Of a stretch of 64,000 bases of DNA, positions 26,401 through 40,700 are shown piece after piece. This stretch comes from Tyto alba (taxonomy: Eukaryota > Chordata > Aves > Strigiformes > Tytonidae): NCBI RefSeq assembly GCF_018691265.1, contig NW_024881327.1:28282464-28346463 (forward strand), written 5' to 3'. Position 1 is the first letter of the stretch, and each line of letters begins with the position of its first letter. The notes beneath the pieces were generated by a model. It was not told the origin of the DNA. It searched no databases and saw only the letters and a program-made list of their open reading frames with translations. A program made the position numbers and the translations under genes.

Positions 26401-28333
26401 AAATTTGAAAGCAATCTTGTTTGTAATTTCTCTCAGGCATTTTCAAGGGTCAGCTTTAGCAAAATCTCATGCCAATGAAAGTGAATTTCACAATACAGAA
26501 TATATGAAGCCTCTTCATATTAAAGCTTCTGACACAGCTCCCAGTGACTTCAGGAGGCTGCTAGATAAGGCTCACAGCAGGGAAACTTCTATTAGTACAA
26601 GTTTAAAAGCAGTTTACATTGCTGCCTGTCCAGGTCTCCAAGGATGAATTGAAGGATGAACAATGAAAATGAGCACTAAACACCTTAAACCAAACTAGAG
26701 ACCTTTTTCGTGTGGATGCAAAGGAATGGAATATCCTCTTTGGTGATCAGAAGAGATTAAGTTCTCCATGTAGACATATCCTAGGCATGTCAGAAATACA
26801 CAGATAAATTAATATAAATCAATGTATGACAGGAATTGTTTGTGGAGCACCATTAGATCACCAAATTTAGCAATCTTGCCATAAGGAATATAGAACATCT
26901 CATGACTTTAAAGATGCAGACTCAGCTAAGAACAATCACCACAGTATCCTGAAACAAAATGTTTAGTCCTTTTCTAATTGTGAATTAATATTTGTGATTC
27001 TTATTGAAAATCTTTGAAGCGCAAGAAGTTTTGACTTGCTTGTTGTCCACCACAAACTCTACTTTGCATACAGAAACTCATAATTCAGGTTTAAAGTGAG
27101 TGTCATTTTTACGTGTTTAAAGCTGTCACAGCACTCCATCCTCTAAAGTGATAGAAGTGTTAAGGGGTATTGCTGGAGTGTTTTTGATGTGACAGTTTTT
27201 GAAAGCAGCAGATCATCAATATTAATACCAGGTTTAATATTAATGATAGCATTTACTATATGCTATTAAAATTTAAAAGAACAGAGTACTGTACAAATAC
27301 TGGTTGTGTACATGAATATAAAATGAAGTATCTCATATGGGAAATAGGGTTTTTTTCCATCCCTGTCTGGTTCTGACTTCATATATTTGGTTCACAATCT
27401 GCTAAGGAGAGATTTAACCAACAGAGTCAGGTGGCTTGAGTCCCTTCCAAAATTCTTAGTTTAAATATTGTTTTCTAGAGCTGAAATCTAGGAAGTACTT
27501 TGGTTTTACATTTTACCTCTTCAGAGACATTGTATAAAACTTCACAAAAGCTCTGAAAATAAGCCTTTCAGATTAGAAAACATTAATAACGTACAGTCTG
27601 AAAATAACACTGGTGTGCATTTTTGAAAATCTTGGTTTTTTGATCAAGTTCTTCAAAATTAGGTAACATTTTTCCAGGGTATGTACTCCAAAAGGATACC
27701 ACACAGCCTTTGTCTAAGTAACTGCTAAAAAGTGGTTCATGAATATTGTCCCAAATGCATAGTTCCTCACTGTATAAGCATAAAGTAAGGAACAGCTACT
27801 CTTCCAGCAGTTCCCACTGCAAAAACCGACAACATACCCAGGCTCTGAGGTTTATGACCCCTGATTAAAAAAAGAGCATATGGCTCTCCTATAGCTGTGC
27901 ATATGTCTTCACCACAGGAGCACAGCTTCTGTGTGGAATCAGTTTCCTTCTCCCTACACTGTTCCCACAACTAAGATTAATCTATTATGAAAATATGCCC
28001 CTGTCTGACCTTTCTCTACTTCTGTGAACCTTCTGCGTCTGCCCAACTTCTACCTCCAGAGAAAGAGGTAGTAGAATCCCAGCACTTTAAACTTCTCTCC
28101 TGGCAAGCTGTTCTCCATCATGTTCATCTCCTTAATCTCAGAGGAGGGGGGATGGGGGGGACAGGCCTGACACCTACTGTTGGGTTCACCTGCTGGAGTA
28201 TTCCAGGATGCAGCAATTTTTAAAACTGAAGTTGAATTAATAACCTATTAATATCACAGAATTTCCTGAATTGCCACAGTTGCAAAGTGAAAAAATTGTA
28301 TTTTGGAACTGGAACACTGGACTTGAAACATGC

Positions 28334-28348
28334 TTTTTTTTTTTTTTT
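28334..28348. repeat. Poly-T run (T15)
   Basis: Fifteen consecutive T. The lysine run in a minus-strand frame at 28220-28534 is caused by it. Confidence 0.9.
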
Positions 28349-30813
28349 CTTCTCATAAACTACAGTGCTAATAGTTTGGAGATAATTAATACTGAGGTAA
28401 ACAACTGCAGTATTCTTGAAAGTTAACATGGACATTATTGCTGCAGGACAAACCCTAAAAGTGATCAGAAATGTCAGAGCCTTCATTTTGTTCAGTAAAA
28501 TACATGTGAGTCCACGTTTAGAGAGAAGTATCATTTTTGAGTACCAGACTGTTCTCCGTAGGAGCTGTTTCGTCTGGAGATTAAATCTTTCTCTATATTT
28601 GCCATATGCATAGATTCATGCATAGATTCATCAAAATGCCCTTTCCTACAAAGTATGCAAAGCTGCATACAAACTGTGTTGCACATATAGATGAGTACAA
28701 TTTCTTTTTCAATCTGCACTCTTTCTCCTCAAATAAAAACTATCACTTTCTGCTCTCATCATTGAATGGTTGTTTAATCTGCAATTTGGAAGTAAAGGCT
28801 TGCACAAATGAATTTGAGAAAGTGATTGAAATTTCACACATAAAGTTCCTCTTTAATCCTTTCCCACCCTTCCCTTCCCTTCATTTTAATTTCTTCCCGT
28901 TTTAGCTCTTGATTCATGTGGCTAAATTCAATGTGTCTCTCTAGTGTGGAATATATATCTGTGTATAAATATACAAGTGTATATGTATATATATGAAATG
29001 AAAATCTACTAAATAGAAGTTGTATGCTGTGAAACCAAAATTACTTATGCTTTTGCAACATGAGAATTCTTTAGTGAGAGTTATGTATATATAAAGACTC
29101 AAATAAGTGAATTATAAAAAGTCTCATTACAGCTTCCTATTCTTTAATGAATATTGTTCTCCTTGATTTTGTTCTTCCTCATAAAGAGGAAAAATATGAC
29201 AGTCATGATAATTGAAGTCTAAAGACTTCATAGATAACAAAAATATAAAAGTACCATATTATAAAAAAGAGCTGTGTGATATGATTACGTTCATGCAATA
29301 TCATGCCCTGAGTTCCTGAATTTGGAATGGTTGGTCTCTCTTTCACTAATAAGGTGTATTCTGTCAGGGATTAGTGTATACTGGTATAGGATAAAGCTTA
29401 GGGTGCCTTTGTGTAAGAAAGAAAGAAGATTTTGCACACGAACAAGTGAGAACAAAGTGGCTTGGAGTGGCAAGTGAAAGTTCAAGGAGTTCTGAAGCCA
29501 CAAAGTTTTGTGCCCTACAGAGCTTTGGTGTAAGATGTAGACAAAAGTGTGTTTTTAACTGTTTTTCCATTCTTCAATACTCTGAGATTTCAATATCCTA
29601 CTTAGATCCTGCCTTTCACTTTTGTGAAATACAGGATCATCACATCCAACCTGACCTCTCCACTGGTAGCAGTAGTAGAGCTGCCTTGGCAGCAGGAGTC
29701 CGAAGACCAGAACAGTGTATTTCATAATATAGGAAAGCAGATTGCAAGTTAGCCCTTTTGCTTTGATACCCTATGCTTTATGTGTATAAAATTGGCCCTG
29801 GATTTTCCCTTTTCATCCCACTGCAGTTGTAATCTGCAACTGGGGACACTGGCCATTGATATAATCTAAATAGTAATAATTGAATTTATTGAACTGAGCT
29901 GAATTTCAATAACATATAAATGTTATTACAGCTGTATTAAGGATTGCTTCTCAACTCCTCTAGGACCAAGTGGATTGTGGAGATTAGACAGGATCTCATT
30001 GCTTTCCTCTAAATGTCTCCTGAAAGGCCATTGTCTCAAAGCAGATTCCTTTCATTAACCATCTCTCACCCAAATTCATCAGTAGCAGTACTTACCTCCA
30101 GGTGCACATCATACAGCTTTGCATTAAACAACAGTTTCTTCCCCGGTGAGCTAATCTTCATTGGATAAAATCACATTTACTCCTGATTTTTGTGAGCTTT
30201 CTGTATTTCCACTAGGTGAAAAATGTTCATGTACAACATGATTCAGTTTCTGACTATGTCAGACCAGAAGCAAAGCCTCTGCAATGGAAGCATTTAAGAT
30301 ACATTGTCAGTTCTATATGAACATTTACAAGTCCAGAGGCAAGGCTTTGTCCAGCTTGAGTGTGAAATTTATGACATTTCACCTACTACTTTTTTTAACA
30401 GCAACAGCAAGCAAAAGTAGTAGAAGTGTGAAACTGTCAAGCTTCTGACTTAATGGTAACAGAAACTGCCATTCTTACACAAGTTGTATTTCAGGATACC
30501 AAAGTACTTTAAAAAGTAAACATAAAGGTCACTCCCTAGGGTGGTGGGCTCTAGCTATCTCTGGGAAAGAAAGCAGAAGCTTTTTATTACATACAGTATA
30601 GCTTCAAACTGCTATTTCAAGAAGAAAATTAAAAATGGCAGTTTTCACAGGTAAAGGAAAGCTTACAGTTTTGACCTCACAACTAGGCAATACTGAAATC
30701 CCATCAGACTGAATCCTACTGAAATGAGAAAACAAATGGAAATATGACTGAGTCAAGTTATAGTCACAGGTTCTGCTTTGGGTGAGCACTAATTGAAATT
30801 TCCATTACATTTC

Positions 30814-30832
30814 TTTTTTTTTTTTTTTTTTT
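30814..30832. repeat. Poly-T run (T19)
   Basis: Nineteen consecutive T following TTTC and followed by CCCCTAG. No transposon body is visible on either side. Confidence 0.92.
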
Positions 30833-33800
30833 CCCCTAGTCATGTATTCATTCCTCTGCATAAGAAACTGTAATCTCTTCAGTAAGCTAATATACAACCA
30901 GTTCAGATTTCAATTTGCAATCCCTAGTCATGTTGTCAATAAGAAGATGACTCCCTCCGTGCTCCCCAACAAAGAAGACACTGAAATTATGTAAGGCCTT
31001 AAATAACTAAAAATGAGCAAATTAATCCTAAATATTTTCTCCAAGATGGCAACTTCAAGTATCTAATAGTGCCAAGGCATGAACATTTGTTTGATACTGT
31101 TTTGGGGCCACTAATGGAAAGAATGTAGCCCCATCTGATAATAAAACCATCTTTTCCACCTTTCAGCTCGCTGACTCAAACACCAATACCTTCTTCTCTG
31201 AGTCACAAGGGTTGTTGCTCTGTCACAAGTATGATGTTCAGTCCTCATTGTTTTGCTCAGGTATATCTCCTTTTCAGTAGCACCTGTTCATGACTGTATT
31301 TCTGCTTTTATCATTTCAAATATCTGCAAAGAATCAGAGAAGCCTGGATCAGGCATTCTCACAGAAGAATTTTGAGGAAGGAAAGGGGTCCCCAGCTGAG
31401 ACCTGTACCAGCCCATGATTATCCCCTTGCTCATGTCAGCTGTGCTGACACCTTCTAGGCACAGGCTGTAGCACACATTGACTTCTCACTAGGATTTCTA
31501 CATCTTCCTACAAATGACTCTTAAGTTCTGGTTTGACATTCACTACAGTCATAATGAATAATGGGAAATAATTATTACACATTTTATAGAATTTGTGGAA
31601 CATATATTTGCTTTTGGCATGCAGTCCAGCAGAGAACTGCGAGATTAAGTAGTTACATTTTGCAAGCTGAGGCACATTTACTGTATCTTTAATAAACAAC
31701 ATGGCTTTGAGTATATTTAAATTAATATAATTTGTTAAATCTCTCTGTACAGAAAATCAATTTCACTAGGATAGACACAAAAAGTTAATCAAGCTTAGTC
31801 AGAAGAAAATTGGCCTTTTCAGTTTTGTTTACAGAAAAATAACCTCATACACTTTTAGCAAAAAAAAAAAAAATAGCAGATGAGATTGTGAGGTAAAACC
31901 TCACTGAGTTGAATAAAAGATTTCTTAAAAGTCAGGAAGACTTGACAGGTTGTTTACAGTTCTTACTCAAGTATCTTGAATTACACAGGGAGCTACAAGT
32001 ACATCTTATGTTTGCGCTAATGGAATGACAATGAAAACGCAGCCCTTCAAGTGCTCTGCGCTCTGAGGAGTTCGTGCTGCAAAAATATCCCTCGCAAATT
32101 ATTTTGGATTATGCCATACACCTAGGGCAAATTGGTAGTTTTCTCTGATCACTACCAAAGTCCTGATGTAGAAACGTAGACATAAAACAGTCAGGTACAG
32201 GGCAAGAACTCTTCCTGAAAAAGCTACCATTTCTCCTGATCTGTCTCTCAGCAGTTTTAGCTGAATGGCTGTTGTGGAGGAGAGATATCAAGATATTTAA
32301 ATGGTTTCGATTTGCGCTTTGAAGAATTTATGAGCCAGAAACAGGTACTGGCAGGAACCAAATCAGAGAGAGCAGAAGCCAGAATAGACTTTCTGACTGC
32401 CTGCTGTAGGTGGTCATGAGTAATTCACCAGAAGGCATTCTCAGCTGGTGGAACACACCCTTATAATTTTTGTTTCAATCACAAAAGTGATAAGTATTTT
32501 TATTTGTATGCTTCCACTTTTTGAAGTTTCCCAAGGTACTACGTTCACAGTCCACGTAGGAATCAATTTATCCACTGCTGAAGCTCATCCTTGAAAAAAA
32601 ATAGGGCAATAATAGAGCAGGAGAGGAGAACAACCTCACAGAGGCTGGAGAGGACACACATTGAAGAATGGCCTTGTCTCCCTCCAGCAGCTGGAGCAGC
32701 AGCAGCAGTAAGAATTAGGACTTTTCTTTCTTTCTCTCTCTTAAGATGACACCTCCCTATTTACATCAGTCATTTTCAGAAGCTACATTAACATAAGCTG
32801 AACCTTACTAAACAGTAGAGTAGTTGCCAAAGCTTTCCTCTGCAGTGATACAATGCTATTTCTTGATTAGTTTTTTTTTCTTTTCTTTTCAGCAGGCTAA
32901 ATCACTCATTCCTTTGGAATTCTTCTTCATGATCTATATTTTGGAGCTGCTATTTCACCATCAGGACTGTACGTACAACAATTTCCTTCAAATGAATCTG
33001 TACTGGTGAATCTGAATTATAAGAATGCAGTTCGCTTTTTCACAAGTTATCCAGGAATAAATAGTAGTTGTATACTTAAGGAGACTCCACCAATACTCAA
33101 AGCCTTACTGACAATCATTTGCTCAGTAGCGATGCAGAGGAAAGATGTCCAGCTACAATTATAGAGTTGGACCTGTATTGACTTTTTCCTTGAGGCTCCA
33201 GCTCCTAGTAGATAACTAAAGTGATTCTATGTACATGACAAGATCATAAGCCCAGAAGTTAGATATACAATAATTGTAATTATTGTCTCCAGAAACATAA
33301 CATTCTCATTTTACCCATCATTACTTCAGTAGCTCATTTTTGTAATTATGATTCTAGGGACAAAATTTCCATGGATGGGAAGATAAGCACTTTTGAGTGT
33401 ACATTTCACTTCCCTTTCAGAGTTACAATGTTGATGAACAGTTTAAAGTTTGTATCAACCCTTCTAGACCTTCTAATGTTTAATGTCTTCAAAAGATCTC
33501 CAAGTCTTCATACACACACCCCCTTGACTCACATCTACCCAGAACAAGGCAGGCCCTCACAACATCTCCTGTCTTCAGTAGGATGGCCTTTGGGCCTCTG
33601 TTATGTGTCCCATAGTATGGTTGGAAGACGTGTGGGAGAGATTGAGGACATAAGCCTACTGGGTTATCCAGCTGCAGTCTTAGTTGTATCTCTGGTTGCG
33701 AGAAATCACAGAAGCAAACTATCATCAGAACTGCAGGTGGATTTTACCTCATGGAGTCCAGCTGGCTCACCCAAAAAGAGAACAGAGAAGCAAACAATGT

Positions 33801-36607
33801 ACATACAGGGTAGATAAGCAGGAGACCAGGAACTGGAAATGAGGCAGAGTTGAATTTATCTGACAGTAAATACATTGGCAAAGTTAACCAAATTGCCTTT
33901 TGGCGTTCCTTTTCTGAACCAAAGATAATAATCCATTTTGGTGAAATCAGTGGATTATAACTTGTGAACACTTGAATTCCAATCTAAATGAATGCCAGAA
34001 AAAAACAGGCTCTTCCCTCCACCCACTTTTCTCCCTTTTATTAGAAATATGAACAAGATGACCTGACATGACCAATATCTCATGAAATAGGTCTCCCCAT
34101 GGTGTGGGATACAGCCTCTCTGTTCCATGGGACTGGTGGTAAGACGAGAGCTGTCTGCCAAAGGAAGGGAAGTGGATCCTGTCAGTGTGGAAAATGTTTA
34201 GCTGTTCTAAATTATGAGACAGATAGAGACCTAGATTTATGTACTGTGACATCCTTATCAGAAGTTCCTGCCTCAAAACCTCTGTTATTCTAGACAATTA
34301 TATATATATTTAATACGTATATTAAAATGCTATTTAATTTAAAATCATGCTCCAAGTCAGTTGTTGTCCACTGTTAAACTGTATGACCAATATACTGATA
34401 GTATTGTTTTACTAGCACTAGTTTCCAACAGAACAAATTATACACTATAGACTAACTAAAGGGTGTAACCTCCTTGGATACAAGATCTCCCTATTCTTTC
34501 TTTATTTGATTATGTTTTTGAGTAGTACAAAAAAAAAATCAGCAGGGGACTTCATTAATATATTCTACTTCAGGAATAACACATTATTTTAATAAATTTT
34601 ACATTTTATGTATTATTTAAGAATGTGAAAGAAATAAACTGCTTAAAGGTCTCTTCTTTTCTCAGAATTACACTCCTAGATGTTTGTCAATTTTTAACTA
34701 CATTTTCAAAGAAGCATAGGGTGATTCAATCAGCTGGTTTCCACTGTTTGAGAGTCACATAGTTCTCCTTCAAATCATTATTTTGTAGTTTAAATAATAA
34801 TCTATGCTTCTTCATCTCATCCATACTCAATGTCCATTCTTCTGGCTTTTTAGAATACAGAGAGGACAATATCTAAACCAAGAAACTAATATATGTATTT
34901 CTAATCCCTTATTACAAAGATCTGTTTTCAAACAATTTAAACTGATATTTGTCTTTGAGGTTTTAGAGCTACCTTCTTTCCCAGAATCACTGATGTGATT
35001 ATATTTTCCCCAGCTCTTAAAATAAATTTTTCTTAAAATTAACCAGAGACAAATTGCTACAGAAAAATAATCAGCACACTTTTTCACACATACAGGCAAG
35101 TGTCTCAACGACAGCCATGGCAGAAATTTGTCCAAGCAAACAAGCAGAGCAGCACAAAAACATGACTCCAGGTGAAGAGGCCCAGTAAATTGTTAACTCC
35201 TTGGCACCAAGCTGCTTGCTAAAGTACTATCCGACTTATCAATATAATAGAAAGAAATGATGGAAAGTGGGTGCTCTGTGCCAAAGGCCAATGTCAGGTA
35301 TACTTCAGGCTTCTGTAGAAATAAGAAACCACCTCCCTGAGATTACACTGCCACTTTGTTGTCATGACTTGTGAAGGCAAACCAGCCACCCTATTTTTAT
35401 AAGCCTCTAAAACACTGAAGTCCCTAATGGGGCTGCCTGCAGCCTGCACAGACTTATCATAACATATTAAATTCCAAAGGGTAGAGCTTCAGCATCCCTG
35501 GATGTTTTTGTAACAGGTCTGGAACATTACAGAGAGAACAAGATGTTCAGACAAGAAGTGCAGAGAAGAGTATTATGTCCATAATAGCAACTGAATACAT
35601 AATGACCAGCAATAAGGGAAGAATAAATATATAGAGCTATGTGCAAGATGCACAGTGAGTCCTAACTTTGCTTGCAGAATACTCAGAGTTGAATTCAGTG
35701 CCCGCTCTGTCAGTATCACAATTAGTGGTCCAAACTGCACAGCCATGACTAGAGTCTATAGTTATCATCTACATATCACATGCCAAGATCATTCACTTCA
35801 ATGGGAAGAGAATCACAGTATCTGAGTGGCACTGCTGAGCCCTTTCAGTATCAGGAACACTGCAAAATAGGCCACCCTCAGCATGACTGTGCTATTTTCT
35901 TTCATATACACTATCCATATGGTAAAAATAAGATCCAGATTTTGCAAAGAGATCTGTACAGCTAGGCTTGTTTTTTTAACTAAAACAGGTCAGTTTTGTT
36001 GACGCAGTCTCGTGATTACGAAAAAAAATTCCCTTGCACTGAATTGAAGGCACTAACTGTAATGTCAGACATCTTATTACATGATTTTCTAGAAGCAGCC
36101 ATCTGCATATCCTTGTATCACATCATTATAGATGAAAAATTATACCTGCAGATACAGAAAAAGACTAAATTAAGACACACGCTAAAGGTCCCAGTTTCTG
36201 GTATCATTTGTCACTACATGAAAATCAATGGTTCTACTTTAAAAATTCATCTTAACTGTGTCCAATGTAAAGTAAAGCTGCAAAACATGACTTGAGCAAT
36301 CTCTGTATTCCTATTGACATCTTAAAACATTTTCAGGAGTGAACATCCTTATTCATATTATCTTTGAAGCCTACTGCTCCCCAGCTGGGATCATTTGAGA
36401 AAGGCATGAAAGGTCATACCTGTTGAATTTCTATGTAATAATCTGACTCTGAAAATGGTTATGCCTGAAAATCAGTCAGTAATATAAAAAAGATCTTCAA
36501 ATATATACTGTAAGCATGGGATAATGAAACTATGTTCATGGTGTATCAACATTATATCGAACTACACATTTATCAACAGTCATGACTGCTCATTACTTTT
36601 TTTTTTT

Positions 36608-37790
36608 CCCTAGGTCCTTGACCATCTTGGCAGCCCTCTGCTGGACAATCTCCTGTTTTCTCAATATTATTCTATAAAATTTGGTCCAAAATTGAATGAA
36701 TTTCAGGTGTGATCTCACCAGTGACAAGCAGAGGGAAATAACAACTACAACAATTTTATTTGATCCACTGGCTATGCACCTCCTAATGTACCTCTGTATT
36801 TCATCTTATTTGGTTTATGAGGTCTGTCTTATCTGAAATGAGAGCACACTGCTGGTTGGTATTCAAACTGACATCCACTCTGACTGCTCAGGTCGTCTTC
36901 AGCAGATTTGCTGCTGAGCCAGTCAGTTCCCAGCCTGTGAAGATTTACATGGTTATCTGTCTCTGGGTTGATACATTTATACTTTTCATATTGAATATCA
37001 TGAGGCTTCTGCTGGTCTATTTTTTTATTTTACTCTAGTCCTTCTGAATTGAAATTCTGCGATTTGACATGTCAGACAATTTTATCCCCAACATAGAATC
37101 ATCCATAAATTTACTGAGAGCGTATTCTCTCATATCATCCAGGCTGCTGATGAAGATATTGAATAATATAAGCTCCAGTACTGAGCCTAGGGTAGCTCTG
37201 TTACCTCTGCAAAATGAACATCAAGCTACTGATTACTTCTCTATGAGCTTGTCAGGTTGGTAGTCCAGCTGTTTTTCAACCTGTATAACAGCCCATATGC
37301 ACAGCCCACAGTTCCTCCATTTCCAAGAAAGAATGCCTGGGAGCTGGTGTCAAAAACACTGCTAGAGACAAGGTACATTATCCCACTCTTATCTCAGCCA
37401 CATATCTGGTCTTTTCTTCAGAGAAAAGGCAAGCAGCTGGGTCAAGATTTGCCCTGGTAAATCCATGATGACTGGTTTGTTTTCTTTCTTGCTTGGAAAT
37501 GAATTCCAAGAGGACATTTTCTGACCAGGGACTGAGGTGAAGCCTACACTTCCGTAGTTCCTTCTTGCTGTTCTTTAGATGGATATAACATTCACTTTTT
37601 TCCAGTCACTGGGGACCTTGAGTGCCACAACTTTTCATTAGATGGTAGACAGTGTTCATGCTACCTCTTTTAGCACCCATGGATGAGTCCCCTTGGTGGA
37701 ACTGTATTTGCACGTGTACAGATTCTGCATAGCCCTTAACCCGTTGTTCCCACAGACCCTTTGGCTGTCTTCTCCTTCTTAAACCACTGC
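36608..37790 (-). mobile_element. Old CR1 ORF2 fragment, antisense, about 1.2 kb
   Basis: Read on the plus strand this is a decayed antisense copy of the CR1 reverse-transcriptase region. Landmarks in order are GACCATCTTGGCAGCCCTCT, GTGTGATCTCACCAG, GAGAGCACACTGCTGGTTGG, TAAATTTACTGAGAGCG, GAAGATATTGAATAATA, CCAGTACTGAGCC, GGTGTCAAAAACACTGC, GGTAAATCCATGATGACTGG, CAGGGACTGAGGTGAAGCC, TTCCAGTCACTGGGGACCTT and CACCCATGGATGAG. The catalytic box of the enzyme lies at 37098-37109 and reads FMDD on the minus strand, where CR1 normally has FADD. Several stops break the frame, so the copy is dead. Unusually, it stops inside ORF2 rather than at the CR1 3' tail, and on the sense strand it is followed directly by 11 A (36597-36607). 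The 5' part of the element is also missing. Confidence 0.85.
37098..37109 (-). other. Decayed RT catalytic box (FMDD)
   Basis: Minus-strand codons TTT ATG GAT GAT, in the position of the F-A-D-D metal-binding box of CR1 reverse transcriptase. Both aspartates are kept, and Ala is changed to Met. The surrounding frame contains stops, so this is a molecular fossil. Confidence 0.7.
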
Positions 37791-40700
37791 ATAGCACACT
37801 TAAAAATCATTTTTTAAGCATAGCAAACTGGTGAGTACTACTAATGTAACTTTAAAATATTTTTCTTAGCCAGACAAAAGTATCTTATAGTTTCCACCGT
37901 ATAGAGACATTTTACTATTGGCCATGCAAACTAATGCTGTTTTTGTTACATAGAAAACCTGAAGAGAAGTTAGGAAAAATCCAGTGATGCAGCACTATTT
38001 GCAGATACTTGTGGCAAGGTCATGACATAATCTTATCAAACGACAAGAACAGATTTGCAAAACCTTGAGAGGAATGGGGGTGTCATTCTGCTCCTGGCAG
38101 GAGAGGCTGCTTCCACAACACTCTCTCCTTGCTGCTGTTGCCACGGATCCAACAGTCAGAATTTGGGTATTGCTTTTATTTCAATTACTGTTGTTATACC
38201 TAGTGATCTGTCAGTGCAGCCTCTGCACTCAGCCTACCACAAACAATAGATGAAATCATTGATCATGCATTGATGTTATGATAGATATATGAAAAAATAT
38301 AAACTTTTTGAGAGACTTCTGCTTAAATATGTAACTTCTAGATAGTGTTTGTCCAAGACAATCATTCCCAGGATAAAATAATCTACTAAATATACAGAAG
38401 AATCTCATGCATATTGTAGGTTGAATTAAATAAGCCTTCACATATGTTCCATGTATTATTCCTGTTTTTCTTCTTCACTGCAAATAAACTGTTGGCCACA
38501 ATTCCCTCAGAGCAGGGAAAAAAAAAAAAAAAAAAAAAAACAAAAAACAAAACATGTTTTCCACACAGAAATAAATAAGTAAAAAGTTAATAAATGTTAG
38601 AAAATACTTCAACAGGCAGCTGTACACTGATTTTTATTGGCATATATTTGAAATTCCTTGCCGTAATCTCAGTAGTGGGGTGTTTGTCACTAGCTGTGCC
38701 ATCATCAAAGGGATCATCCTCCATAGGAATCCTAGTCTGTTCTCTGCTTTATACATAAAACCTAAAGCACAATCATCATCTCAAGGGAGAGCTTACAAAA
38801 GCTACATGCAACCTCATGACATCCCCTACTTCACTTTGTATGCCATGATACAAGATAAACAAAATGATTTATGAATGTAACACTATCTATAGGACTACTC
38901 AGCGCTTTTCCAAAAGTCATCCCCAAAGCTATCATATTTTTAGATCAGAAATGTCATCACATAGAACTATTGTCTAAGATATATTGGGACAGTAGACTTT
39001 ACACTTGATCCCCAAAACTTCTAGCATAAGATGCATCCTAGGATAAAACCTGAGAGGAAGTGGTGATAACTAATGGATAAGGTTATTTACTCTTTGACAT
39101 CAGTAGCTTCCAGCATCCCCATAAAAAGTTTTGCAAGCTTCATGGAGGCCTTATGAAAGGAAGTATATATTGATTCCCATGGTCTTCCAGCTTCTTCAGG
39201 ACAAGAATAGCAGCCCATAATTTCTCTTCATGAAAGGACCTTAGAATTTTGTCTTAAGATCTGTTTCTCAAATCCCTAGTTGCACAAAAGAAATCAACAT
39301 GGATTTTTTCCTCTAACAGCTAGAAGTATGTTTTCCGCTGGGAGCTGCAGTTTCTTAAGAGTCATGACATCACATGCAACATCACAGATGAAAGTGCACA
39401 CAAAAGTGAGACTCACAGGGTCAAGACAAATTGTTAACTCTGGAAGAGGAACTGCAGAAAAAAAAAAAGTTTAAGAATAGATATGAAATATGTGTGTGTA
39501 TTAACATGTTTTAGTATAAATCTGTAGGGTAGTGTGGAATCAAATCTACCAATGACAAAATGTACTCTAGCTTAACATATGATCCAGACCAGCTCCTTTC
39601 TGAGACTACCTCTCACTGTAGGTACCTGAACTCATTAAAACTCCCTCTACATCACCTGAAACTTTATTCGTTGTTCATTTCAGCTGTCTGCTGTCTCAGA
39701 AATGGTTTTAGGGGACAGGAATGAATTTTTAAATTTTAAAAGTTTAAAGCCTAAATATCCCAACAGTGTTCCTATTTTACAAAAGAAGGATGATGTTTTT
39801 CTTCATTTAGCTGCAGTCCTCAAAAAAGGAGAGGAATGGTTCCCATGTATATGCTAGAACTTCATATTTCTTATGAAGGCGCTCCTAAATCAGGTTGACT
39901 AAATTGTACCCACAGTTATTATCAATAAATATGCACTTGCAGGTGCTTTCTAGGGCTGTGCTTAGAACCTGAGGGGATGGGATGAATTCTGGAACACCTA
40001 AGGCTGCAAAAACTAGACTGTCTTACATCAATATCAATCACCGTGTTATCTAAATAGTACATAGTACTCATTGAGTGATAAAACTGTATTACCTGGTCTT
40101 CAATATCATTATACCTAGATAACACTAAAAAAAAACACACTGACCTAAGAAATAATTGTATCACAGTGTTTGTAGCCTCTGTTTTTTTAGAGTATTTCAA
40201 ATTTTTCAAAAAATTGATTTTTGGATGTAAATAGATTCTAGATTATGCACATCTTTGAAAACGCATATATAACCTTACCTTTCTCACTGTAATAAAAGGA
40301 GAGTTCTTTCAAAACACACCTATTGTAGATACTGAGTTTCAGCTTCAAATGAGGATGCTGTATCACATCCTGCTAAGGATAACTAATGATAAAAAGTGCA
40401 AAATTATTTTAGAAGTGAACACAGTAATCAGCATCTGGACTTGGTGCTTCAAAATAGATAAATATTTGAGCAAGAATTATTTGATATGAACTTTGATGGT
40501 TAAGACTTACCATAAGACATGAACTATTAGCAAACAATATGGCAGTTTAACTGAGCTGTTCTAAATTTAAGGTTCCCATACCAAATTGGCTACATAACAC
40601 ACACAAAAACATTTTGTGACACCTGTATGCTTTTGATAAAATCTATGACAGGTTTGCCTTTACTCACTATTTCAATTTACCCTGTGGATTTAAGGAAATA

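Larger units (their letters stand above)
23419..36607. other. Long AT-rich stretch, no gene recognised
   Basis: About 13 kb with no repeat family or exon that I can name. Simple tracts include T15 at 28334-28348, a TA-rich microsatellite at about 28950-28995, T19 at 30814-30832 and A13-14 at about 31860-31873. G-rich runs lie at about 28143-28162. Inverted words occur at 33267-33286 (9-bp arms, 2-nt loop). The longest open frame of the window (33371-33817, plus, 148 codons) lies here but shows no domain, signal peptide or conserved motif. I do not call it a gene. Confidence 0.45.

Noticed and set aside
28143..28162. G-quadruplex promoter element
   Set aside because: Only two clear long G runs are present and no transcript start or CpG-rich context is visible.
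33371..33817. 148-codon open frame, longest in the window
   Set aside because: No domain, signal peptide, repeats or conserved motif. Flanking sequence shows no exon structure, and frames of this length occur by chance in 64 kb.
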